Source: an uncultured archaeon
GTDB taxonomy: Archaea > Thermoproteota > Nitrososphaeria > Nitrososphaerales > CALBXV01
Assembly: GCA_937890045.1 (NCBI GenBank)
Contig: CALBXV010000451.1
Location: 1 to 8,483 of the forward strand
Direction of reading: 5' to 3'
DNA length: 8,483 bases
The first letter of the stretch is position 1; every line of letters begins with the position of its first letter. A program made the translations under genes and the position numbers. This document shows, in pieces, positions 1-7,424 of this stretch. The notes below the pieces were generated by a model. It saw nothing but the letters and a program-made list of their open reading frames with translations, had not been told where the DNA came from and searched no databases.

Positions 1-812
1 GCAGATGCCATCGTAGCAGTAAAACTTGCTGTCTCATATCCAGATATATCATTTAAAGTTACAGCTCCACTAAAAGATGCAGCTTTCTTTACATAAGATT
101 TTCTTAAAAATTCATTTCTATGGTCTACATAAAGTTTTGAGGTAGCTGATGTATTTAAACTTGCAGTTGCTGGTAATCCTAATACTTCTCCCCCACCACT
201 AAATGTTAAATCGGCGTTACTCCCCATAGTAGAAGATGCAAGTGAAGTAATTGTTTTGTTGGTTAATGTATCGGTTGTAGAAACACCAACTATATTAATA
301 TTTGCTCCAGTAGCATTATCTAATGCCCATCTTGATTCAGAATGATCCCATATTAACTGTGCGTTTGTCGCACCACTTCTACCAACTCTCATTCCAGCGT
401 CCGCTGAACTTAACGCAGTGGAACCTGTAAAATTTAAATCTATAATTGGATCTTCTACTTGCATTGTAGCAACATTTGCTACACTTTGACTACCCTCTAC
501 AATTAAATCACCATAAATTTTCAATGATCCAGTCATATAACCCGCTGGATTTAAAGTCATTATTAACTGACTACCATAACTTCCAGAAGTATATATATTA
601 CCACCAGTATCATCATATAAATAATAATTTGCACCTTGTACAATCCCTGTAAGACCTGCATCTAGAGAACCAGTTCCTAAATCATCTTGAGTAAAGTCAT
701 CCCAAATTACATCATATAATCCCGTAGCTGGGTTTATAGCACTACCAACTCTCAAAACTTGTTTTGCAATTGTTGAAGCTTGTGCTTGTCTTGTTAAATC
801 AATTAATGCCAT
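1..812 (-). CDS. Tail-fibre-like virion protein, N-terminal part (3' end beyond left edge)
   Basis: An open frame begins with ATG at 812-810 and runs to the left edge without a stop, giving about 270 residues of a longer protein. It starts MALIDLTRQAQAST. Residues about 101-165 carry the pattern GDLIVEGS...VEDPIIDL...ADAGMRVGR...LIWDHSESRW, a segment I recognise from tail-fibre and baseplate-associated proteins of marine T4-like phages. Residues 181-188 read DTLTNKTI and residues 212-230 read GLPATASLNTSATSKLYVD, both common phage fibre motifs. The composition is rich in Gly, Ser, Thr and Asn, as expected for beta-structured fibres. It starts 3 bp after the stop of the preceding gene with a weak GGA ribosome site. 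Inferred role: trimeric fibre or fibre-attachment protein in the virion. Which fibre (long, short or neck whisker) cannot be decided from the N-terminus; no similarity to T4 fibritin was seen. Confidence 0.75.
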   Translation of the reverse strand, partial: MALIDLTRQAQASTIAKQVLRVGSAINPATGLYDVIWDDFTQDDLGTGSLDAGLTGIVQGANYYLYDDTGGNIYTSGSYGSQLIMTLNPAGYMTGSLKIYGDLIVEGSQSVANVATMQVEDPIIDLNFTGSTALSSADAGMRVGRSGATNAQLIWDHSESRWALDNATGANINIVGVSTTDTLTNKTITSLASSTMGSNADLTFSGGGEVLGLPATASLNTSATSKLYVDHRNEFLRKSYVKKAASFSGAVTLNDISGYETASFTATMAS

Positions 813-815
813 AAT

Positions 816-1349
816 TTAATCCAAATCTATTGGTTGTATTTTATATCTAAAAATAATTTGATCTCCACTTTTTAAAGTTATACCCTTAATAGTCCCCGCT
901 ACTCCACTGGTGTCATTAGTTTTTTTTCTAAGCCTTACTTTTTTATAATTATCAGCAAAATAAAAATCTGTGCCTATTGCAGTTGTCCATGGCGGTTTAC
1001 TAATTTGTTGAATTTGATTAACTGAAAACTTAAAAGAAGCAGGTCTAGGTTGATGTTTCGAAACAGAATGAAATACACTTAAATCAAACTCCTGATAATC
1101 TGAAGTAGATGTAGATATATCAGTAAATCCTAATTCCCTTACTCTTTCCCTACTAAAATCTTTCATCGCCCCCATAGACATAATATCATATTTAATCGTT
1201 GGATCTCCGTCTAAATTATTCATTCTATAAGGTAAATTTGAACCTGACTCATCAGTAAATTGAAGTTTATCAGCATTAAATATTGATTCGCTTACCGCTG
1301 AAACAAATTTTCTTAAATTTCCCTTATATCCTTCTAATTGTGTTATCAT
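816..1349 (-). CDS. Unknown virion-region protein coupled to gp15
   Basis: A 177-residue protein that I do not recognise. Its ATG (1349-1347) overlaps the TGA stop of the gp15-like gene (1348-1346) as ATGA, and no Shine-Dalgarno site precedes it, so translation is probably coupled to gp15. It has no visible signal peptide, membrane segment or catalytic motif. The last 50 residues (128-177), from DFYFADN to the end, resemble the last 44 residues of the gp15-like protein: both contain DF(Y/F), a KK pair, TI(K/Q)GI(T/D)L and a final (G/N)D.I...Y strand. This suggests a shared beta-rich terminal module. Position between the tail terminator and a tail-fibre-like gene argues for a neck or tail structural role, which is inference. 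Reality of the gene is well supported by tight packing and the full-length open frame. Confidence 0.8.
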   Translation of the reverse strand: MITQLEGYKGNLRKFVSAVSESIFNADKLQFTDESGSNLPYRMNNLDGDPTIKYDIMSMGAMKDFSRERVRELGFTDISTSTSDYQEFDLSVFHSVSKHQPRPASFKFSVNQIQQISKPPWTTAIGTDFYFADNYKKVRLRKKTNDTSGVAGTIKGITLKSGDQIIFRYKIQPIDLD

Positions 1350-2719
1350 ATTATTATCAAACTATAATTTATTGTAATATTATCATTTTCATCTAAATCA
1401 ATACCCTGTATTGTACTTGCGCTACTATGTTTTTTATTTATACTAATAAATCCAGCGCTCGATGAAGACATAAAAAAATCTTTGGAACTTGAAGTATCCT
1501 CTTGATTAGCTGGACTAGTTAAAATTTGACCATTTACTCCAACTGAAACAGACCCATTTCTTATTTTATGTCCTGAAGGTACCGATATTATATAATTTTG
1601 TCTATCTGGTGTCGGCGCAGTATCTAATGATGAGGATTGTGACCCAGACAAATATGAAAAGTTTTCCAAAAAAGAAGCACTTACATATCCGAGAGTCAAT
1701 ACTGCTGTAGTATCCAATGAACTAGTAGGTTCTCCACCATACCGCATTGTATATCTAGTATCTCCACCATAGATATTAGTAAATTGTAAATCTTGTATTT
1801 CTTGACCTGATGAAGGTGACACTCCTCTAATAAAATCTGTTGCTCCTGCCAACCCACTTGGTAAATTTGATCCCAATGATGTTCCTAAAATCCTAACTGT
1901 TTCTGTTTTAGTATCTGGTCTATACATTGTAGAAAAACTTCCATCTGTTTCATCTACAATATCTAGCCTTGATGGACTAAAATATTTTGTAGTAGTAACA
2001 TAATCATTAAATGATTCTGGAACCAAATAACCTCTAAAATTAAATGTAAAATTAGTTTTAATCACCCTTTCATTATCGGCCATCTCTGTAGCATCTTCAA
2101 AACTCTCAATATTAACTCTAAATTTAAATTTTCCTGGTTCTCCCCAATATGCTCCATCTGAATAATTAATCTTTTCTACAAGGCTATTCATTTGCTCAAT
2201 AAAAGGAGTCCAAATTATAGCTTCATATGTCATAGTCATATAGTCTGGCATAGCTACTGTATAATATTCTTTAGATTTTGTTAATCCTTTTTGAACATTA
2301 AACTTATCATATCTATTCTTATTTGTATATTTTCTTTCAAAGGTATAAAATAATTTTGGATCATTTGCATCTAACTTATCTACAGGTATAGTTTCATCTT
2401 TTTGTATTGACGACCTTCTAAAAACAATCAAAGGAGTAATCAATTGTCTTTTTCTATCTCTCAAGTGTCCACTTTTTCTAATAGATTTCCATCTCTCTGG
2501 ATTGGCATACATAACAGGAACTTTTACTGTTTCTCCAGCTTCCTTTACAGTTGGTTGTATCACATTAGTAAAATAATACATAATAGCCGCATCATGATCC
2601 ATCAATGTAACTTCTACATTTTTTACATTATCACCACGCTTTCTGGCCAATCCACGATTCATTGGTGGAGTAGTAAATCTTTGTCTAATAGTTCTTGGTA
2701 TAGGTTTTGATCTAGCCAC
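1346..2719 (-). CDS. 15: Tail terminator / proximal tail sheath stabiliser, gp15-like, with C-terminal extension
   Basis: A 457-residue protein. The first 240 residues follow the layout of T4 gp15, the hexameric cap that ends tail-tube and sheath growth and meets the neck. VPVMYANPERW (67-77) matches the gp15 VPITYAS region, PDYMTMTYEAIIWTPF (158-173) matches the IKMIYELSIFT strand, and FNFRGYLVPE (227-236) matches FEVNGWMYP. T4 gp15 is 272 residues, so about 185 residues here are extra. That extension is Ser/Thr/Gly rich, and its last 44 residues resemble the end of the downstream protein. The start is GTG at 2719-2717, overlapping the gp14 TAG stop by one base; an AGGAG site at 2730-2726 with 6-base spacing supports it. 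Order directly after gp13- and gp14-like genes agrees with T4 13-14-15. The identification is from recalled family sequence, not from a search. Confidence 0.83.
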   Translation of the reverse strand: MARSKPIPRTIRQRFTTPPMNRGLARKRGDNVKNVEVTLMDHDAAIMYYFTNVIQPTVKEAGETVKVPVMYANPERWKSIRKSGHLRDRKRQLITPLIVFRRSSIQKDETIPVDKLDANDPKLFYTFERKYTNKNRYDKFNVQKGLTKSKEYYTVAMPDYMTMTYEAIIWTPFIEQMNSLVEKINYSDGAYWGEPGKFKFRVNIESFEDATEMADNERVIKTNFTFNFRGYLVPESFNDYVTTTKYFSPSRLDIVDETDGSFSTMYRPDTKTETVRILGTSLGSNLPSGLAGATDFIRGVSPSSGQEIQDLQFTNIYGGDTRYTMRYGGEPTSSLDTTAVLTLGYVSASFLENFSYLSGSQSSSLDTAPTPDRQNYIISVPSGHKIRNGSVSVGVNGQILTSPANQEDTSSSKDFFMSSSSAGFISINKKHSSASTIQGIDLDENDNITINYSLIII

Positions 2720-3204
2720 TAATTACTCCTCGTTCTGTCAATTTGTAAATTAGATCGTCTTACTAAAAATGCATTACATACCACCGACCAATTACTATCA
2801 ACTTGACCACCAACTAATTGATTTTCATTCATAGTTGCTACTTCAAAATGTGCATAATTCCAATCAAAAACATCTCCTGGCTCTACAACTAAACTAAGTT
2901 CTGTAAGATACTCTCTTTCAAACCAAAATTGAGCAGTTTGTCTTAAATCAACTCCAAATTCTTCTGTATTAAAATCAAAATCGTCAGCTTGTATCAAACA
3001 GGGTAATTTAACTCCCTTTAAATATGTTTTACCAGCAGACGATTCCCCATACAGATTTGTCATAGTATCTGCAGCTGATACTCTATATAATACACAAGTT
3101 TGATTGATAATTCCATCTTTTTCATTTTTTAAATTACCAACCAATTCGCGATTTATAGAAGTAAAAAAATTTCTATCTGTTTGACTTAAAAAACGACTTG
3201 GCAT
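2719..3204 (-). CDS. 14: Neck / head completion protein, gp14-like
   Basis: A 161-residue protein. In T4, gp13 and gp14 complete the head after DNA packaging and make the site where the tail binds. The middle of this protein (LYGESSAGKTYLKGVKLPCL, then EEFGVDLRQ...) parallels the T4 gp14 stretch around FGEDLKNKF...FGMQVQDEV. The later VVEPGDVFDWNYAHFEV parallels PKEGDLIYFPMDNSLFEI, a pattern typical of head-closure proteins. It is much shorter than T4 gp14 (256 residues), lacking most of the C-terminal tail. ATG at 3204-3202 has an AGGA site at 3215-3212, which overlaps the TAG stop of the gp13-like gene, so the two are likely translated in series. Similarity is moderate; gene order between gp13- and gp15-like genes is the stronger support. 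Confidence 0.75.
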   Translation of the reverse strand: MPSRFLSQTDRNFFTSINRELVGNLKNEKDGIINQTCVLYRVSAADTMTNLYGESSAGKTYLKGVKLPCLIQADDFDFNTEEFGVDLRQTAQFWFEREYLTELSLVVEPGDVFDWNYAHFEVATMNENQLVGGQVDSNWSVVCNAFLVRRSNLQIDRTRSN

Positions 3205-3213
3205 ATTTTAATC

Positions 3214-4389
3214 CTATTTTACATAAATTGGCAAAGGTACTTTTTGCAACTTTTCTAGTAACATATCAGATTCATCTTTATCTCTTTCCATCAATGACCT
3301 ACGAGTTGTTTCCTCTAACATTTCACGTAACTGTGTAACTAAAATTTCCTTTTCAGTTTGAGCTTCACTTCGTAATGCATCTCCATCCAAAGTAGTTTCT
3401 GAATTAGGAATTGGAATACTAGTATATTTACCTCTGATTGTTCCCAATAGTTCTTTAGCTAAAGCCAATCCATATTTACGAATCCACTGCTTCCCAGTAT
3501 CATTAATTTGACTATATACCATATTATTATATGGAACATTAGAAAAATCTGATATTGAAGCCAATGATGACCCACCGTGATCAGAGCTGGTTGAATCTTC
3601 TTTATCACTTACTAAATAATATTCAAACCATATTTTAAAATTAGTTGTTGGAAGTGGAAATATTCTCACTTTATTGTTCACCAAATGAAATGAATATGCT
3701 GATTTTCTAATTTGATCATTCAATTCAATAGCCTGTAATCTTAACATATCTTCAAATATAGGCATTAATGTAAAAGTTACCGCTGGAGACATTCCACCAA
3801 ATCCAAATCCTTCTATCATTTTATGAGTTCCATATCCAGTAGTTGCATAAGGGTCAAAATATCTTTGAATTGCAGGAGTTGGTCCATGATATAGTCTTCT
3901 AATTTCTATAGCTTTCCCACTTTCTGATACATTTGCCCATAATGCATTTAAATCATATGTTTGTGAACCACTAACTGTATCTATACTACCACTTTTTAAT
4001 TCTACATTCCCACCAACTGGAGTAGAAGCTTCTGTCCCATATCTACCAGATAATTTAACAGTTCTACCAAGTGTAGGCGTAATATTTCTATGTGTCAAAT
4101 TTGACCCAGTAGATTGACCTGCTAAATTAAATAAATTATCTTTAATATTAAATTGATTTACTTGTGCTGAATATTCTGTGACCGCTTCCTCATAAACCGC
4201 ATAAAACGAGCCGGATTGCATCTCTACATCCATAATTGGATATCCCAATCTTTTAGCACACCAATCTGAAAATCTATCTACAGAATTAATTCCAGATCCA
4301 GAAAATTGAGTATCACTATCATAAATTCCAAATGGAGTTTGTCCTGAAGCAAATGAACTACTTCCTGGCCATATTGCTGTTTGTGGCAT
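3214..4389 (-). CDS. 13: Neck / head completion protein, gp13-like
   Basis: A 391-residue protein; T4 gp13 is 309. In T4 it binds the portal vertex after packaging and, with gp14, forms the neck. Two conserved blocks are visible. RFSDWCAKRLGYPIMDVEM (39-57) followed by AVYEEAVTEYS matches T4 VILRRLGAPIINVEL...CIQRALELYGEY. WIRKYGLALAKELLG (302-316) followed by DGDALRSEAQTEKE matches WVKDYATALAKELNG...DGQRLIEEARLEKE. Extra length lies in an N-terminal Gly/Ser-rich leader (about 1-35), in the middle domain, and in a charged helical C-terminal stretch (about 350-385). It is the first gene after the terminator that closes the capsid unit; ATG at 4389 is preceded by AGGAG (4400-4396) at good spacing and by promoter-like AT-rich repeats. 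The family call is strong on both blocks plus synteny. Confidence 0.88.
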   Translation of the reverse strand: MPQTAIWPGSSSFASGQTPFGIYDSDTQFSGSGINSVDRFSDWCAKRLGYPIMDVEMQSGSFYAVYEEAVTEYSAQVNQFNIKDNLFNLAGQSTGSNLTHRNITPTLGRTVKLSGRYGTEASTPVGGNVELKSGSIDTVSGSQTYDLNALWANVSESGKAIEIRRLYHGPTPAIQRYFDPYATTGYGTHKMIEGFGFGGMSPAVTFTLMPIFEDMLRLQAIELNDQIRKSAYSFHLVNNKVRIFPLPTTNFKIWFEYYLVSDKEDSTSSDHGGSSLASISDFSNVPYNNMVYSQINDTGKQWIRKYGLALAKELLGTIRGKYTSIPIPNSETTLDGDALRSEAQTEKEILVTQLREMLEETTRRSLMERDKDESDMLLEKLQKVPLPIYVK

Positions 4390-4422
4390 TATAATCTCCT
4401 AAAATAAATATATTTCTTCAAC

Positions 4423-4448
4423 TATAAATATAAAACCCTCTATAAATA
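4423..4448 (-). promoter_or_regulatory. Candidate late promoter region upstream of gp13-like gene
   Basis: Between the terminator and gp13, the minus strand carries the 9-mer TATTTATAG twice, 18 bases apart (4448-4440 and 4430-4422). The second lies within TTTATATTTATA (4434-4423), a 12-mer also present upstream of gp22. On the plus strand the same bases read TATAAATA (4423-4430, 4441-4448), the exact T4 late-promoter -10 word, but pointing away from gp13. A promoter is expected here because a terminator lies just upstream and gp13 must be expressed. Which strand it serves cannot be decided by eye. Confidence 0.4.
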
Positions 4449-4452
4449 GGCA

Positions 4453-4480
4453 TAAAAAAAGCCCCCAATAAATGAGGGCT
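4453..4480 (-). terminator. Rho-independent terminator after the major capsid gene
   Basis: On the minus strand AGCCCTC (4480-4474), a 7-base loop ATTTATT, then GGGGGCT (4466-4460) form a 7-bp GC-rich stem with one G-U pair, followed at once by a run of seven T (4460-4454, its first T shared with the stem). It is about 50 bases past the capsid stop. A 6-bp hairpin (GAGATT/AATCTC, 4491-4505) sits just upstream. It should end gp22-gp23 transcripts. Confidence 0.92.
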
Positions 4481-4527
4481 TATTTTATTTGAGATTAAAA
4501 ATCTCGGACGACTAACTGACCAAACTA

Positions 4528-6162
4528 TTATACATAGTTTACGTCTGCTACAACGACCTGTCCATAAAATTCTGGACGGACCATTTTCTTAGCATAACGG
4601 GTCATTACCCCTTTACGAGGTGTAAAGTTAGCTGGATCATAAACAAGAGGTGTCATGATCAAAGGAACGTATGGAGCATAAACCGCACCAGTTTCTAAGA
4701 AGTTAGACCCACGGAATCCAATAAGGATTACGTTTTCTAACATATAAGGATTCTTATAAACTGTATAGCGACTATTTAACATACCGACCTTTTGAACACC
4801 CATTGCAAATGAGCTATTAGATGCATTACCATCAGTGTCTGCTGCGTATCCAGGAATACTCTCTATGATTGTTGCTGTTTCAGGTGAAACCACCATCCAG
4901 TTAGCACCACCACGTAGAGTTTTCTGATGAATTGCGTTACTTACACTTTGGACTTTGTTTCCAAGAGTCTGGAACCATTCACCCTTTGTATAAGCATTAG
5001 ATTCACCACTTGACTGTGCGAAAGATCCGCCTCCAGTTGGACGTTCAAATCCAACTCTTGCTGACCAATATTCGGTCTTAGCATCTGCGTTTGCTCTAAG
5101 CATGTCTATGATTTCCAAATCGATTTCCATTGATACATACTCACTTAACATTGCTGTTAATTCTGCTTCTGCATCAACACTATGATAAGCGTTAAGGTCT
5201 TGAGCTAGCTCAGGAGTCCATACTGCTTTCAGTTTACGAGTTTTAGCAACAATGCTAACTTGTCTTAACTGAATATCAATTTCTGGAATTCCGATATCGC
5301 CCGTATCGCCTGCCCAATCTTCACTTGTAGTAACTTCAAAGTCACCACGAGTTGAATCAGTAGGTTGTGCACTATACTTAACTGTTAGCGGCCCTAATGT
5401 GCCAGCTGCTGATTGTCTAACAATGAAGACTACTTCATTCTCAGAAGAACCAGATAGTGTTGTATATGCAGGGAAATACTCATCAAATCCTGAACCAGAT
5501 ATCACCATTGAACGAACTGCTTCTGTATCAGGACGTGTCATACCTGCGGTAGATACTGTCACTTTATTAAGTGCGTTATCAGCGCCCGCTGTTCCGATAG
5601 TTAAATCAGGTTCATAGTCAATATCTCTTGCTGCAACAGAACCAGTTGTATAAGTTCCGCTTGCAACACTTGATGCGTGAATCGTCTGTGCGCCAGTTTC
5701 CTGTTGCTTGGTTGAGTAAGCGAACTTACCTGCACCATAAAGACCACCACTTGCATCGCCAGATGCTGATGTGTTACCATAAACATCTTCACCTACGCTA
5801 AAGCCTTGATTGGCTGTACCGTATTTAAAGTCTAGATAGAAAATCAGACCTGATGGAAGGTTCATAGGCTGTACAGAAACAAATTCCTGTGCTGCCAATT
5901 CACCAAAGATACGTCTAACTAGAGGAAGTGCAACTCCACTCCATTCTTCCGTACCTGGTCCACCAACTCTTGAAGATTCATCAATAAGCTGACGTGCTTG
6001 ATTTTCAAGCAACTGTGCCATTGTATGAACTTTATTTTCGTCTCCGAGACCTTCTAACAGACCAGTAGCTTCCCACTTTTCTATGAGCTTCTTCGTTTCA
6101 TTCCGACGCTCAATATGCGGGTTATAGCCATCCATAATTTCTGCTATTGCCTTACTTGACAT
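4528..6162 (-). CDS. 23: Major capsid protein, gp23-like
   Basis: A 544-residue protein (T4 gp23 is 521) that builds the hexamers of the head shell. VQPMNLPSG (97-105) matches T4 VQPMNSPTG. The block around residues 300-355 (VAKTRKLKAVWTPELAQDL, then VDAEAELTAMLS) matches T4 EAKSRQLKAAYSIELAQDL...MDADAELSGIL. The C-terminus has VYAPYVPL (494-501) and KGVMTRY (517-523). The T4 head protease cuts after (L/I)xE; IDE at 60-62, just before SSRVGG, is the likely maturation site, removing an N-terminal delta peptide of 62 residues. Residues about 116-295 are a Gly/Ser/Thr-rich insertion with no close match to T4 by eye, corresponding to the surface-exposed insertion domain. The ATG at 6162 has GGAG at 6173-6170 and follows the gp22 stop by 15 bp. 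G+C is visibly higher than in the gp13-gp15 genes, fitting a highly expressed gene. Confidence 0.95.
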   Translation of the reverse strand: MSSKAIAEIMDGYNPHIERRNETKKLIEKWEATGLLEGLGDENKVHTMAQLLENQARQLIDESSRVGGPGTEEWSGVALPLVRRIFGELAAQEFVSVQPMNLPSGLIFYLDFKYGTANQGFSVGEDVYGNTSASGDASGGLYGAGKFAYSTKQQETGAQTIHASSVASGTYTTGSVAARDIDYEPDLTIGTAGADNALNKVTVSTAGMTRPDTEAVRSMVISGSGFDEYFPAYTTLSGSSENEVVFIVRQSAAGTLGPLTVKYSAQPTDSTRGDFEVTTSEDWAGDTGDIGIPEIDIQLRQVSIVAKTRKLKAVWTPELAQDLNAYHSVDAEAELTAMLSEYVSMEIDLEIIDMLRANADAKTEYWSARVGFERPTGGGSFAQSSGESNAYTKGEWFQTLGNKVQSVSNAIHQKTLRGGANWMVVSPETATIIESIPGYAADTDGNASNSSFAMGVQKVGMLNSRYTVYKNPYMLENVILIGFRGSNFLETGAVYAPYVPLIMTPLVYDPANFTPRKGVMTRYAKKMVRPEFYGQVVVADVNYV

Positions 6163-6177
6163 AATAATTCTCCAGGT

Positions 6178-7407
6178 TTAAAGGATATTAGCCAACTTCT
6201 GAAAACGTTGCTTCATTTCATCTGATTCAGTAATAATTTCTTGTTCCTGTTTATCAGATTTCGTGCTAGCAACTGGTTTTGAAGCTGACCCCTTTTTGGA
6301 TTCTTTAACAATTTCTTCTCTGGTAGAGCCATTAACAAAAGATTCTGCCATCGTTGCGTAAACAAGTTTGACTTCTCTAAGGTTCTTTGCTCTATCAAAT
6401 GTTTCAACTACTTTCATTTTCTGATCATTAGATAAACCATACGACCTGAATAGTTTATTAGTGAACAAAAGTTTTGCATTAAGTAAGTTGACTTCGTTCA
6501 ACTTAGAACGAAGATATTTTACGACATCGCGATGCTCGTCGAGTTCTGTTTGAAGATTTTCCATATCTTCAGAAGTAGTATCTACTTCATCTTCTTCTTG
6601 AAGTGCTCTTAATACTTCTTCTAAATCAATTTCTTCTTCTTCAGATTCAGAAACAGGTGATTCATCAGATTCAGCAATCACTTCTTCAGTTTCTTCAACT
6701 GATTCATGTTTTGCTTTTCCAGGAACGCCTATTTTAGAAGATTCATCAGATTCGCCTTTGTGATTATCAGATTTACCGATTCCAGAAGATTTGTCAACTT
6801 CTTCGTCAACATCTTCTTTTTCGTCATCATCAGCTTCATCAGCTTCATCTACAAAGTCAGATTCTTCGTTAAAATCAGCATCTTCATCTTCTTCCAATTC
6901 TGATTCTAATTCTCTCAGAACGGATTCTAGATCAAGATCCTCATCTTCATCTTCAAACTCTTCTTCATCTTCAGGAGCTTCTTCTTCAGCTTCTTCTTCA
7001 TCATCTTCTTCAGAAACAACTGGTGCATATTTTACACCATCAATTTCTATGATTTCAGATTCATCAACTTCCAGACCTTCTTCAGCTTCAGGAGCTTCTT
7101 CTTCAGGAGCTTCTTCTTCTTCGCCAGCTTCTTCTTCTTCATCTTCATACATACCTTCATCTTGAACTTCTACTTCTTCTTCCACGTCATCAGATTCGTC
7201 AACTGAGTCTGCATCTTCATCAGATACAGCATCTTCAGTTACTTCATCTTCAGTACCTTCTTCTTCAATCTCAGATTGAATTTTCTTAGAAAGCATAGAT
7301 TTCAAGCGAGGTGTAAAAGCTTCTTCTAAAGCGACTTTGGCGTTTTCAAGAGCTGTTTCACGAACTGCTTTTGCATCTGCAATGGCTTCTTTTAAAAGAT
7401 CATCCAT
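6178..7407 (-). CDS. 22: Prohead core scaffolding protein, gp22-like
   Basis: A 409-residue scaffold that fills the prohead and guides assembly of the capsid protein, later degraded by the head protease. The N-terminus is helical (ADAKAVRETALENAKVALEE, 11-30, then FTPRLKSMLSKKI). Residues about 45-280 are extremely acidic, dominated by Glu, Asp, Ser and Ala. The conserved C-terminal block is coiled-coil-like: VVKYLRSKLNEVNLLNAKLL (295-314) and FDRAKNLREVKLVYATM, characteristic of gp22 proteins of marine T4-like phages. Internal repeats are visible: LDLESVLREL (158-167) and IDLEEVLRAL (260-269); SSGIG...KGES (207-220) and SSKIG...KHES (223-236). Many (L/I)xE sites suit digestion by a gp21-type protease. 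It is longer than T4 gp22 (about 270) because of the acidic middle. ATG at 7407 has AGGAG at 7419-7415. It lies directly before the capsid gene, as in T4. Confidence 0.9.
   Translation of the reverse strand: MDDLLKEAIADAKAVRETALENAKVALEEAFTPRLKSMLSKKIQSEIEEEGTEDEVTEDAVSDEDADSVDESDDVEEEVEVQDEGMYEDEEEEAGEEEEAPEEEAPEAEEGLEVDESEIIEIDGVKYAPVVSEEDDEEEAEEEAPEDEEEFEDEDEDLDLESVLRELESELEEDEDADFNEESDFVDEADEADDDEKEDVDEEVDKSSGIGKSDNHKGESDESSKIGVPGKAKHESVEETEEVIAESDESPVSESEEEEIDLEEVLRALQEEDEVDTTSEDMENLQTELDEHRDVVKYLRSKLNEVNLLNAKLLFTNKLFRSYGLSNDQKMKVVETFDRAKNLREVKLVYATMAESFVNGSTREEIVKESKKGSASKPVASTKSDKQEQEIITESDEMKQRFQKLANIL
6570..7275 (-). repeat. GAA/GAT low-complexity tract inside the gp22-like gene
   Basis: The coding strand is a near-continuous run of GAA, GAT and AGA-type triplets (CTTCTTCTTC/CATCTTCATC on the plus strand), encoding the acidic middle of the scaffold. 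It is a simple-sequence tract within a real gene, not a separate element. It creates serine-rich open frames on the opposite strand and is prone to length change by slippage. Confidence 0.8.
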
Positions 7408-7424
7408 TACTTTTCTCCTATTTC

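Noticed and set aside
612..625. TATAAATA on the plus strand inside the fibre-like gene
   Set aside because: It falls in Tyr/Leu/Asp codons of a coding region with no plus-strand gene downstream; likely chance in AT-rich DNA.
2444..2710. Plus-strand open frame of 88 residues opposite the gp15-like gene
   Set aside because: Lies wholly antisense to the well-supported gp15 core, with Ser/Ile/Phe/Tyr-biased shadow composition and no Shine-Dalgarno site.
5399..5617. Plus-strand open frame of 72 residues opposite the capsid gene
   Set aside because: Antisense to the capsid insertion domain; no recognisable motif or initiation signal.
5601..5792. Minus-strand open frame in another frame of the capsid gene
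   Set aside because: Overlaps the capsid frame completely, and the product is low-complexity Gln/Val/Met-rich shadow sequence. The same reasoning applies to the out-of-frame products at 6213-6407 and 7876-8067.
6791..7165. Plus-strand open frame encoding a serine-rich 124-residue product
   Set aside because: It is the complement of the GAA/GAT tract of the scaffold gene; reversed GAA/GAT triplets give TTC/ATC and, shifted, TCT/TCA serine codons. No ribosome site or protein-like features.
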